In this document: in pieces, positions 1 to 5,127 of the stretch
How the letters are laid out: every line of letters begins with the position of its first letter
How positions within the stretch are numbered: the first letter of the stretch is position 1
Assembly: GCA_018714965.1 (NCBI GenBank)
Contig: DVML01000021.1
Span: 1 to 10,657, forward strand
Length of the DNA: 10,657 nt
Reading direction: 5' to 3'
DNA from: Fimihabitans intestinipullorum
GTDB lineage: Bacteria > Bacillota_I > Bacilli_A > RF39 > UBA660
Made by a program: the position numbers and the translations under genes
Notes under the pieces: model-generated
Database searches by the model: none
What the model saw: only the letters and a program-made list of their open reading frames with translations
What the model was told of the DNA's origin: nothing

Positions 1-193
1 TACTAGTTTTATGTATTTTATCTTTAATTATGTTTCCTTGATAATACTGTTCTATACAATAGTTTAACTCTTGTTTTGTTCCATTATTGGCAATACCTAG
101 TTTTTTACATATCTGTTTTAGTTCTCCTCTGTACCAATAATATTTAGAAAATTCTTGATAATCTTTTATATTTTCAAATATTGGTCTTTCCAT
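1..193 (-). CDS. SAP-domain protein, 3' end cut by window edge
   Basis: The frame runs from ATG at 193-191 off the left edge, giving 64 visible codons. It starts MERPIFENIKDYQEF and continues with a SAP-like helix-extended loop-helix at about residues 19-53 (YWYRGELKQICKKLG, then GTKQEL). SAP modules bind nucleic acids; small SAP proteins of this layout occur across Firmicutes, and their cellular role is not known to me. A GTGAG stretch a few bases upstream can serve as ribosome site, and an extended -10 element lies at 238-246. The gene is too short and incomplete to have appeared as an obvious ORF. It lies downstream of the truncated tRNA copy and its terminator, so it is probably resident chromosome rather than part of the 1.2-kb element; that is inference. 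The C-terminal part cannot be seen. Confidence 0.75.
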   Translation of the reverse strand, partial: MERPIFENIKDYQEFSKYYWYRGELKQICKKLGIANNGTKQELNYCIEQYYQGNIIKDKIHKTS

Positions 194-237
194 ATTCAAC
201 TCACTTTCAAATTACTATTTAACGTTCTGTTTAGATC

Positions 238-246
238 ATTATACCA
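238..246 (-). promoter_or_regulatory. Putative extended -10 promoter of SAP-domain gene
   Basis: On the minus strand the sequence reads TGGTATAAT, a consensus -10 (243-238) preceded by TGn. No good -35 is visible 17 bases upstream, where the DNA is only T/A-rich. It lies about 45 bases before the ATG at 193. Confidence 0.5.
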
Positions 247-294
247 TTTATTTTTAAAATGAAAAAGATAATACTATAGAGAAATATGAACATG

Positions 295-321
295 AAAAAA
301 CTAGGCAAAATACCTAGTTTT
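295..321 (-). terminator. Rho-independent terminator after the truncated tRNA copy
   Basis: A perfect 9-bp stem, AAAACTAGG / CCTAGTTTT (297-305 with 313-321), has a 7-base loop and ends in a T run on the minus strand. It follows the 3' (CCA) end of the truncated tRNA copy by about 11 bases. It is most simply the terminator the chromosomal tRNA-Met had before the element inserted. Confidence 0.8.
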
Positions 322-329
322 GATTTTCT

Positions 330-399
330 ATATGGTAGCGACGGAGGGGATCGAACCCCCGACCTTTCGGGTATGAACCGAACGCTCTAGCCGGCTGAG
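330..399. repeat. Attachment-site direct repeat, distal copy (attR/attL-like)
   Basis: This copy matches 1541-1610 over 70 bp with a single difference at 393. Identity begins three bases beyond the CCA end of the tRNA and stops in the D-stem, after which the flank (ATTATAAC) is unrelated to tRNA. Confidence 0.8.
333..399 (-). pseudogene. Truncated tRNA-Met(CAT) copy, 3' 67 nt
   Basis: The copy retains part of the D-arm, the whole anticodon arm (loop TTCATAC), the T-arm, the 3' acceptor strand and encoded CCA. The 5' acceptor strand and one side of the D-stem are missing, and the promoter found upstream of the intact gene is absent, so it cannot yield a tRNA. The D-loop differs from the intact copy by one base (C for T on the tRNA strand). 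It is best read as the far attachment site of the element. Confidence 0.85.
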
Positions 400-437
400 A
401 TTATAACATTAGAAATAAAAAGAAAAATGCTTATTCT

Positions 438-458
438 GTTAGCTACGCGATAGCTACG
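438..458. repeat. Paired GCTACG repeat, left end of element (possible integrase arm site)
   Basis: The pattern is GTTAGCTACG-N5-GCTACG, two GCTACG units one helical turn (11 bp) apart, located 39 bp inside the left tRNA repeat. The same pattern with the same spacing recurs at 1418-1438 near the other end, matching at 18 of 21 positions. Short, helically phased direct repeats near att cores are typical of tyrosine-integrase arm sites. This role is inferred. Confidence 0.45.
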
Positions 459-500
459 TTCTTTTCTGGGAAAAAAACAAAAGAAATTTAACAAAAACAG

Positions 501-529
501 TTGACATGGTCTACCCCATGTGACATAAT
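501..529 (+). promoter_or_regulatory. Strong sigma-A-type promoter with internal operator-like dyad
   Basis: A perfect -35 TTGACA (501-506) and -10 CATAAT (524-529) are separated by 17 bases. Between and overlapping them lies a perfect inverted repeat, ACATGG (504-509) N6 CCATGT (516-521), placed so that a bound protein would block RNA polymerase. It drives the 34-codon ORF and probably the ribbon-helix-helix gene behind it. That small protein is the obvious candidate repressor, by inference from the family's preference for dyads. Confidence 0.7.
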
Positions 530-553
530 GTATATAGAAAGAGAGGTGAAGAC

Positions 554-658
554 ATGGAATTATCAATAAAAATTGGTAAAATAAAAGTAGTTCTAGCAAT
601 TCTCCGAGAAAGAAAAACTACTAAAACTACTAAGGTTACTAGAAAGAGTTGGCAATAA
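554..658 (+). CDS. 34-aa basic small protein or leader peptide, unknown function
   Basis: An ATG at 554 follows a good ribosome site (GAGAGGTG, about six bases upstream) and a consensus promoter about 25 bp before that, which is why this very short frame is called. The product begins MELSIKIGKIKVVLAILRER and ends in a Thr/Lys/Arg-rich tail, so it is strongly basic with a short amphipathic or hydrophobic middle. It has no recognisable domain. The stop codon TAA (656-658) sits in the loop of a predicted hairpin at 644-668, which suggests possible coupling between translation of this frame and expression of the next gene. It could be a leader peptide, a small regulator, or a toxin-like peptide; I cannot choose between them. 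Confidence 0.5.
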   Translation: MELSIKIGKIKVVLAILRERKTTKTTKVTRKSWQ

Positions 659-710
659 GCCACTCCTTCTAATTACCATTATAACCAATTTATTGATGAT
701 TGTCAAAATC

Positions 711-896
711 ATGGAAAAGTTTGATCAAAAGAAATATATTCGTGAATACAAAAAGAAAAATTACAGACAACTTACTGCAAAACTTCCGGTAGAAGAAAAA
801 GAAGAAATAGATTCATTTTTGGATCAAATCAATATGAATAATACTCAATTTATTCGTGAAGCATATACACTTTTAAAAGAAAAATATAAAAAATAA
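711..896 (+). CDS. Small ribbon-helix-helix (CopG/Arc-like) DNA-binding protein
   Basis: From ATG 711 the product is 61 aa. After a charged N-terminus (MEKFDQKKYIREYKKKNY) come a short strand (RQLTAKLP), a first helix (EEKEEIDSFLDQI), a tight turn at NMNN and a second helix (TQFIREAYTLLKEK). This is the ribbon-helix-helix order; such proteins dimerise and insert the paired strands into operator major grooves. In-frame upstream starts at 693 (TTG) and 696 (ATG) exist, but none of the three has a Shine-Dalgarno site. I chose 711 because the charged N-terminus begins there. The gene follows the 34-codon ORF by 52 bases and probably shares its dyad promoter, so autoregulation is plausible. A terminator follows at 955-982. 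Similar small proteins are common on Firmicutes mobile elements. Confidence 0.7.
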   Translation: MEKFDQKKYIREYKKKNYRQLTAKLPVEEKEEIDSFLDQINMNNTQFIREAYTLLKEKYKK

Positions 897-954
897 AAGT
901 CCTATCTCCACACGGGATAACAGGATCTATAAAAATTATAACACAAAAAAAGAA

Positions 955-982
955 CCAGCCTTCCATGAAGACTGGCTTTTTT
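955..982. terminator. Bidirectional terminator between RHH gene and amidase remnant
   Basis: The stem is CCAG-C-CTTC / GAAG-A-CTGG (955-963 with 967-975), with one mismatch and a three-base loop. It is followed by TTTTTT on the plus strand and by a T run on the minus strand, so it can end transcription of both convergent frames. The T tail overlaps the stop codon of the amidase fragment. Confidence 0.75.
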
Positions 983-1418
983 ATTTAATAACGGCTCCCG
1001 TTGATGGATCAACGTAAATTTGTACTCTTCCATAATCACGCGTATCTATGATTGCTACATTTGATTGTGGCATTGAAACAATAGCATAATTCAATCCGCC
1101 AAATTTTGATGGGAATAAGAATCCTTTTTCGTTTCCTACCACCGGAGCTTTATCGAGTGGATATATTCTCCACTTATCTGCTGTTGCTGGTAGATATAAA
1201 ATTTTTACCTGATTATTATTTGAAGTATTACTTTCCTTCCCATAATAAGCGTCTGAAATCATTTTTAAAAACCGATCCCATTCCATATCTAAAGTGCGAT
1301 GCGGACAGTATTTTCCATTCCAGTCTTGATGTTTACGAACTCTGTCAAGTCCTAAATCCCATCCTTTTAAAAGATCTGCAACAACTATTGCACGAAGTAA
1401 ATTTATTAAAATGAATTG
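981..1418 (-). pseudogene. N-acetylmuramoyl-L-alanine amidase (Amidase_2) lysin, 5'-truncated remnant
   Basis: The open frame has 145 codons from just after an in-frame TAA (1421-1419) to the stop at 983-981, with its first ATG only at 1286. Upstream of that ATG the frame still encodes the C-terminal end of an Amidase_2 domain: GWDLGLDRVRKHQDWNGKYC followed by PHRTL. This carries the second zinc His (HQDW) and the zinc Cys (CPHR). The first zinc His and the catalytic region that should precede it are gone. After it comes a roughly 75-residue Gly/Pro/aromatic-rich tail ending in a YVDPSTG-type repeat, probably wall-binding. Such lysins cut the peptide from muramic acid during phage exit. Without its N-terminal half the protein cannot be active. 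The truncation point falls on the 1418-1438 repeat. Confidence 0.75.
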
Positions 1419-1438
1419 TTAGCTACGTGTTTGCTACG
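1418..1438. repeat. Paired GCTACG repeat, right end of element (possible integrase arm site)
   Basis: This has the same GTTAGCTACG-N5-GCTACG layout and orientation as 438-458, here about 100 bp inside the right tRNA repeat. The amidase frame breaks at its first base, so the repeat may mark an old recombination junction as well as, or instead of, an integrase site. Confidence 0.45.
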
Positions 1439-1464
1439 CAAAATAAATTAGCGAATTCTATTGG

Positions 1465-1497
1465 AACGAACGATTATTTTTACAGTTCGTTTTTTTA
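1465..1497 (+). terminator. Orphan rho-independent terminator
   Basis: A perfect 7-bp stem, AACGAAC (1465-1471) / GTTCGTT (1485-1491), is followed by a T run to 1497. It points in the plus direction, yet no plus-strand gene lies immediately before it, so it probably outlived a deleted gene of the element. Confidence 0.6.
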
Positions 1498-1503
1498 TAC
1501 ATG

Positions 1504-1532
1504 AAAAAAGCTAAGCTATTGAAAAGCTTAGC
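1504..1532 (-). terminator. Terminator of intact tRNA-Met, supplied by the element
   Basis: The stem GCTAAGC / GCTTAGC (1510-1516 with 1526-1532) has a 9-base loop and a six-T run on the minus strand. It starts 12 bases after the tRNA CCA end. Its sequence differs from the terminator after the truncated copy, consistent with it arriving on attP. Confidence 0.8.
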
Positions 1533-1540
1533 GTAATAAC

Positions 1541-1610
1541 ATATGGTAGCGACGGAGGGGATCGAACCCCCGACCTTTCGGGTATGAACCGAACGCTCTA
1601 GCCAGCTGAG
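1541..1610. repeat. Attachment-site direct repeat, tRNA-proximal copy
   Basis: This is the partner of 330-399. It lies within the intact tRNA gene and runs from three bases past CCA to the D-stem. Confidence 0.8.
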
Positions 1611-1620
1611 CTACATCGCC
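1544..1620 (-). tRNA. tRNA-Met (CAT), elongator
   Basis: The 77-nt gene includes an encoded CCA. The acceptor stem GGCGATG pairs with CGTCGCT (wobble pairs at the first and sixth positions). The D-stem is GCTC/GAGC, and the anticodon stem TTCGG/CCGAA holds the loop TTCATAC with anticodon CAT. The T-stem GGGGG/CCCCC-type hairpin carries TTCGATC. It lacks the initiator features (a 1-72 mismatch and three G:C pairs next to the anticodon) and closely resembles the Bacillus elongator tRNA-Met. A lysidine-modified tRNA-Ile is a less likely reading. Its promoter and terminator are intact, so integration of the element left the gene functional. Confidence 0.95.
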
Positions 1621-1640
1621 ATATCAAAGTCAACGTATTC

Positions 1641-1669
1641 ATTATATCAGACACATCGACATTTGACAA
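1641..1669 (-). promoter_or_regulatory. tRNA-Met promoter
   Basis: On the minus strand, TTGTCA (1669-1664), a 17-base spacer and TATAAT (1646-1641) lie about 20 bases before the first tRNA nucleotide. This is near consensus, as expected for a stable RNA gene. Confidence 0.85.
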
Positions 1670-1688
1670 TATCTTTTTTACATTTTTA

Positions 1689-3197
1689 TTATTTTTGTCT
1701 TTCGATTAACGATTCTCCTGTCATTTCTTCAGGCTTTTCTAACCCCATTAAATCCAAGATCGTCGGTGCGATATCACCAAGTTTTCCTGGGTGTAATTTC
1801 AGTCCTCTCTCCGTGATGATGAACGGAACTGGATTGGTCGTATGAGCCGTTAAAATGTTATCATTTTCATCTAACATTTCTTCACAATTTCCATGATCGG
1901 CAGTTACAATTAAAATACCGCCTAATTCCATAACACGATCATAAATCTTTTTAAGATCACGATCTACAGTTTCCACTGCTTCTATCGCTGCTTCTAAAAC
2001 ACCTGTATGCCCTACCATATCTCCATTCGCAAAATTTAAAATAACTAAATCTGTATGAGGTAATTCTGCTAAAAGTTTTTCTGTTACTTCATCTGCGCTC
2101 ATCGATGGTTTTAAGTCATATGTAGCAACTTTAGGTGATGGAATCAATATCTTCTTTTCGTTTTTATATTCTACTTCTTTTCCACCATCAAAGAAGAACG
2201 TAACATGAGCATATTTCTCTGTTTCTGCAATTCTCAACTGAGATAAATTTTGCTTTTCAATATATTCTCCTAAGATATTCGTAAGTTCTGGATCGTTGAA
2301 TGCGTGGGGTGCTTTTACCGTATTTACAACAGGTAACATCGTAATCGTCTTGACGTTGTGAAACTCTACTGTTTCCATATCAACTTCCGTTGGATTTGTA
2401 ATAGCCGTAAATAATTCACGTAAGCGATCCTTTCTGAAATTATATGCGATCACTCCATCGTTTTCTTCGACATTTCCATGTTCCGTAAATTTCGCAGGCA
2501 AGAAAAACTCATCGATTACTTCGTTGTGGTAACTTTTTTCAATATAATCGTGAATTGATGGCTCTACTTCCCCCACGTTATTTACGATGACATCGTATGC
2601 CTTTTTAAGTCTATCAAAATTATTATCGCGATCCATCGCGTAATATCTTCCACTGACAGATGCGATCGTTCCAAATCCTAATGCCTTTAATTTTTCTTCT
2701 ACTTTTGAAAGATACTGATATGCACTTTTTGGTGCGACATCTCTACCATCTGTAAATAGATGAAGATAGACATTTTTTACATTTTCCTTTTGGCACATAT
2801 CTAAAAGTGCTAACAAATGATTAATATGAGAGTGGACACCCCCATCACTAATGAGTCCCATAATGTGCAATTTGGAATTGTTTTCTTTGACATGATTCAT
2901 AACACTTTTGATGACGTCGTTTTCAAAAAACGTCTTTGTTTCAATCGCTTGATTGATGAGTTCAAGTGGTTGATATACAATTCTACCTGCACCAATATTC
3001 ATATGTCCTACTTCGCTATTTCCCATTTGTCCTTTTGGTAATCCAACAAGCTGTCCTGATGCCGTTAGAGTCGTGCGTGGGTATTCGTTCCACAACTGAT
3101 TAAAAACTGGATTTTTCGCAAGCGCTACCGCATTTCCATGCGTTTCTTCTCTCAATCCATATCCATCTAAAATCGTGAGTACGATTGGTTTTTTCAT
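1689..3197 (-). CDS. gpmI: 2,3-bisphosphoglycerate-independent phosphoglycerate mutase
   Basis: This enzyme interconverts 3- and 2-phosphoglycerate in glycolysis, using two Mn ions and a phosphoserine intermediate. At 502 aa it is close to the usual 510. Visible motifs are metal-binding LDGYG (Asp11), the nucleophile in GNSEVGH (Ser61), SDGGVHSH (118-124), FTDGRD (149-153), SGRYYAMDRD (182-191), RKDR (255-258), GDMVGHTG (Asp393 and His397), TADHGN (432-437) and AHTTNPVP (His452). Together they supply both the alkaline-phosphatase-type domain and the inserted phosphotransferase domain. AGGAGG lies eight bases before the ATG. The gene stands alone here, away from the pgk-tpi-eno cluster it often joins in Firmicutes; no terminator is obvious before tRNA-Met, 68 bases downstream. 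Confidence 0.98.
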   Translation of the reverse strand: MKKPIVLTILDGYGLREETHGNAVALAKNPVFNQLWNEYPRTTLTASGQLVGLPKGQMGNSEVGHMNIGAGRIVYQPLELINQAIETKTFFENDVIKSVMNHVKENNSKLHIMGLISDGGVHSHINHLLALLDMCQKENVKNVYLHLFTDGRDVAPKSAYQYLSKVEEKLKALGFGTIASVSGRYYAMDRDNNFDRLKKAYDVIVNNVGEVEPSIHDYIEKSYHNEVIDEFFLPAKFTEHGNVEENDGVIAYNFRKDRLRELFTAITNPTEVDMETVEFHNVKTITMLPVVNTVKAPHAFNDPELTNILGEYIEKQNLSQLRIAETEKYAHVTFFFDGGKEVEYKNEKKILIPSPKVATYDLKPSMSADEVTEKLLAELPHTDLVILNFANGDMVGHTGVLEAAIEAVETVDRDLKKIYDRVMELGGILIVTADHGNCEEMLDENDNILTAHTTNPVPFIITERGLKLHPGKLGDIAPTILDLMGLEKPEEMTGESLIERQK

Positions 3198-3234
3198 TTT
3201 ATCATCCTCCTATATTGATTTTGACTACGTTACC

Positions 3235-3243
3235 ATTATACCA
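3235..3243 (-). promoter_or_regulatory. Putative extended -10 promoter of gpmI
   Basis: The minus strand reads TGGTATAAT with the -10 at 3240-3235, about 38 bases before the start codon. The -35 region is weak, so the TGn extension probably compensates. Confidence 0.55.
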
Positions 3244-3276
3244 TGATTCCCTCAGTTTCTCTATCTTTTTCTCTCG

Positions 3277-3305
3277 TTGTATTCTCGTGATAAATATGAT
3301 ACGAT
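3277..3305 (+). promoter_or_regulatory. Putative promoter of DUF1848 gene
   Basis: TTGTAT (3277-3282), a 17-base spacer and TACGAT (3300-3305) lie just upstream of the ribosome site. Each box departs from consensus by two bases or fewer. It is divergent from the gpmI promoter. Confidence 0.5.
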
Positions 3306-3329
3306 ACCTAATACATGGGTGGTGAGATT

Positions 3330-4214
3330 ATGATATTAAACGTCAGTGGTAGAACCGATATTGTTGCCTATTATACTCCCTGGTTTTTAAATCGCATCAA
3401 AGCGGGGTTCTTCGATGTACGCAACCCATTTTTCCCTAAACAAGTGAGTCGCATTTTCTATCGTGATGTCGATGCGATCGTATTTTGTACGAAAAATCCA
3501 ATTCCTATCATTCCACACTTATCCGAAATACAAAAGCCATGTGTATTTCATATTACAATCACTCCTTATAAAAAAGAAATCGAACCACACGTTCCTCCAA
3601 AGGGAAAAGTAATAGAAGCAATCAAGCAAATTTCTAACATCATTGGAGAGCGTTTTGTATATATTCGCTATGATCCCATTTTTTTAAATTCTACTTATAC
3701 CCTTGACTATCACGTTCGTGCATTTCGTCATCTCTGTGAACTCTTAGATGGTTATACAACACATATCATCGTATCCTTTCTAGATCATTATAAAAACGTA
3801 GATAAAAATAAAGATATTCTCGACGAACATCCACTCACCGAGAAGGATTACGAATTCATAGGAACCAATTTTAGTGCGATCGCAAAAGAGCATCACATGA
3901 CGGTTCAAACATGCGCAGAACATCGTAATTTAAAAGAATATGGCTTTATTGTAGACGATTGCATTAGTAAAAATTTAGCTTATCTTCTCACGAAAAAGAC
4001 AAATTTCAAAGAATGGAAAGCTAGAAATAAAATGTGTCACTGTGTTGAAATGGTCGATATCGGTGCATATAATAGTTGCCTTCATAAATGTAAGTATTGC
4101 TATGCCAATTATAGCGAAGAAAAAATCGAATCCAACATGAAACAACACGATCCAAATAGTTCTCTTCTAATTGGAATGTTATCAGACGAAGACCAGATTA
4201 AAACAAGAAAATAA
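3330..4214 (+). CDS. DUF1848 family protein with C-terminal radical-SAM-like Cys cluster
   Basis: I recognise this 294-aa protein as DUF1848, a family of unknown function. It opens with MILNVSGRTDI and has FCTKNP (52-57), HITITPY (74-80) and YIRYDPI (111-117). Its C-terminal part has C236, C238 and VEMVDIGAYNSC, then CLHKCKYCYAN. C250, C254 and C257 form a CX3CX2C set, the spacing used by radical SAM enzymes to hold a 4Fe-4S cluster, but placed near the C-terminus rather than the N-terminus. The body could be a TIM-barrel-like fold read from a permuted start; that is inference. I chose ATG 3330 over ATG 3315 because GGTGGTGAG lies immediately before it, whereas 3315 has no ribosome site and sits on that sequence. 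It is monocistronic, with its own promoter and terminator. Confidence 0.85.
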   Translation: MILNVSGRTDIVAYYTPWFLNRIKAGFFDVRNPFFPKQVSRIFYRDVDAIVFCTKNPIPIIPHLSEIQKPCVFHITITPYKKEIEPHVPPKGKVIEAIKQISNIIGERFVYIRYDPIFLNSTYTLDYHVRAFRHLCELLDGYTTHIIVSFLDHYKNVDKNKDILDEHPLTEKDYEFIGTNFSAIAKEHHMTVQTCAEHRNLKEYGFIVDDCISKNLAYLLTKKTNFKEWKARNKMCHCVEMVDIGAYNSCLHKCKYCYANYSEEKIESNMKQHDPNSSLLIGMLSDEDQIKTRK

Positions 4215-4236
4215 GCAGTCTCCTGCTTATTTTTTT
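4210..4236. terminator. Bidirectional terminator between DUF1848 and DUF2238-like genes
   Basis: A perfect 9-bp stem, AATAAGCAG / CTGCTTATT (4210-4218 with 4223-4231), has a TCTC loop with T runs on the plus side and A runs that serve the minus side. It overlaps the DUF1848 stop codon and abuts the stop of the convergent gene. Confidence 0.85.
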
Positions 4237-5032
4237 ACTCTTCTTTTAAAACTGGTATAAAGCTTTCTGCAATTTTATACTTATCCCGATTGTGAATATA
4301 TAAATATCCGATGATAGAAAAGATAACTGCTCCTACGAAATTAACAAGTAGGTCTTTCATCGTATCGATAATTCCGATATCCAAATATCCCCCTTCGACA
4401 GTAATCTCTTTTGTTTCTCCATCTTCTTGATAAGAGATCGTCGTATGATCGATACCTTTAACGATCACTGGTACATTCTTTCCTTCTGGATTTAACTCTA
4501 CCGTAGAAATTGTCTCAACGACACGATCTTTTTGCATATCCATCTTTAAAAGTTGATCTCCTCCAAATTCAAAGAACTCCCAAAGAACACCGATCGTCAT
4601 CGAAAAACAGAAGGCAACGAGAGCAACAAAGATCGGTGTCAAATGAATATGGACGCGCTCCGAACGATTTAGAATATCGATTAATGAAAATCCAATTGCA
4701 GCACTCAAAAATCCATTCAGTGTATGTAAAATTGTATCCCAATGTTTAAAAATTCCATAGAAATTTTGTATTTCTCCTAAAATTTCCGCCGAAAAAATAA
4801 ATAACAAAATAATAATTTCCAAAGGGGTCGGTAGATCTATTTTAAATTTTTTATCTATGATAAATGGAATTGTAAATAAAATCAACGTTAAAATGCAAAG
4901 AAATACATCGTGCCAATTCTGATGTAATATTTGTGCAATTAAAGTTATAATTACTAAAAATCGAAGAATTAAATACACCGTTAGCGTCTTCTTATCTGCG
5001 CCTTTTAATACTTCCTTTAACTCTCTTTTCAC
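4235..5032 (-). CDS. Multi-pass membrane protein, DUF2238 (YjdF)-like
   Basis: The 265-aa protein has about six predicted membrane segments (roughly 18-36, 41-59, 70-87, 101-121, 132-153 and 226-246). Family-type motifs are HTLNGFLSA (103-111), GVLWEFFEFGGDQ (148-160) and DTMKDLLVNFVGA (223-235), which place polar His, Glu and Asp residues in or near the membrane. Between the last two motifs is a soluble, beta-rich stretch of about 60 residues (162-222). The start is GTG at 5032, preceded by AGGTGG; the first residues are charged (KRELKEVLK). The function of the family is unknown to me. It is transcribed divergently from the cation transporter gene with 95 bases between them, which hints at but does not prove a shared membrane or ion role. 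Confidence 0.75.
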   Translation of the reverse strand: MKRELKEVLKGADKKTLTVYLILRFLVIITLIAQILHQNWHDVFLCILTLILFTIPFIIDKKFKIDLPTPLEIIILLFIFSAEILGEIQNFYGIFKHWDTILHTLNGFLSAAIGFSLIDILNRSERVHIHLTPIFVALVAFCFSMTIGVLWEFFEFGGDQLLKMDMQKDRVVETISTVELNPEGKNVPVIVKGIDHTTISYQEDGETKEITVEGGYLDIGIIDTMKDLLVNFVGAVIFSIIGYLYIHNRDKYKIAESFIPVLKEE

Positions 5033-5055
5033 AATACCACCTACTTATATACTTC

Positions 5056-5064
5056 ATTATAGCA
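5056..5064 (-). promoter_or_regulatory. Putative extended -10 promoter of DUF2238-like gene
   Basis: The minus strand reads TGCTATAAT (-10 at 5061-5056), 24 bases before the GTG start. No convincing -35 is seen. It lies back to back with the promoter for the transporter gene. Confidence 0.55.
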
Positions 5065-5093
5065 TATGTTTTCTTTTCATTCATCCCCTATTC

Positions 5094-5102
5094 TGATATA
5101 AT
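5094..5102 (+). promoter_or_regulatory. Putative extended -10 promoter of CDF transporter gene
   Basis: TGATATAAT has a consensus -10 at 5097-5102, 25 bases before the ATG. The best -35 at 17-base spacing is the weak TTTTCA (5074-5079). Confidence 0.55.
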
Positions 5103-5127
5103 TGTAACATAGAAAGAAGGCTCGCCT

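Larger units (their letters stand above)
330..1610. mobile_element. tRNA-Met-bounded mini integrative element or prophage remnant
   Basis: Two direct repeats derived from the 3' part of tRNA-Met bound about 1.2 kb. Sequence 330-392 is identical to 1541-1603. One mismatch follows (G393 against A1604), then six more matching bases. The right copy is the intact tRNA and the left copy lacks the 5' part, exactly the geometry left by an element that integrates into a tRNA 3' end and carries a matching attP. Inside are a promoter with a dyad, a 34-codon ORF, a ribbon-helix-helix protein gene, an amidase fragment, terminators, and a pair of similar 21-bp repeats near the two ends. There is no integrase, replication or packaging gene. 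It could be a prophage collapsed by internal deletion, or a non-autonomous element mobilised by an integrase elsewhere. The boundaries are seen directly; mobility is inference. Confidence 0.7.

Noticed and set aside
387..599. 70-codon minus-strand frame of hydrophobic character
   Set aside because: It overlaps the truncated tRNA copy, the end repeat, the promoter and the start of the 34-codon gene, and has no ribosome site or recognisable domain. It is chance translation of AT-rich DNA.
912..926. GGGATAACAGG, an 11-base match to the core of the I-SceI homing endonuclease site
   Set aside because: A match this short can occur by chance, the rest of the 18-bp site is not matched, and no endonuclease or intron is present.
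1106..1414. 102-codon plus-strand frame
   Set aside because: It lies opposite the amidase remnant, whose minus-strand translation carries the clear HQDW and CPHR motifs. The plus frame has no family features.
3315..3329. Upstream ATG giving a five-residue N-terminal extension to the DUF1848 protein
   Set aside because: The extension overlaps the GGTGGTGAG ribosome site of ATG 3330, has no ribosome site of its own, and the family-like N-terminus MILNVSGR begins at 3330.
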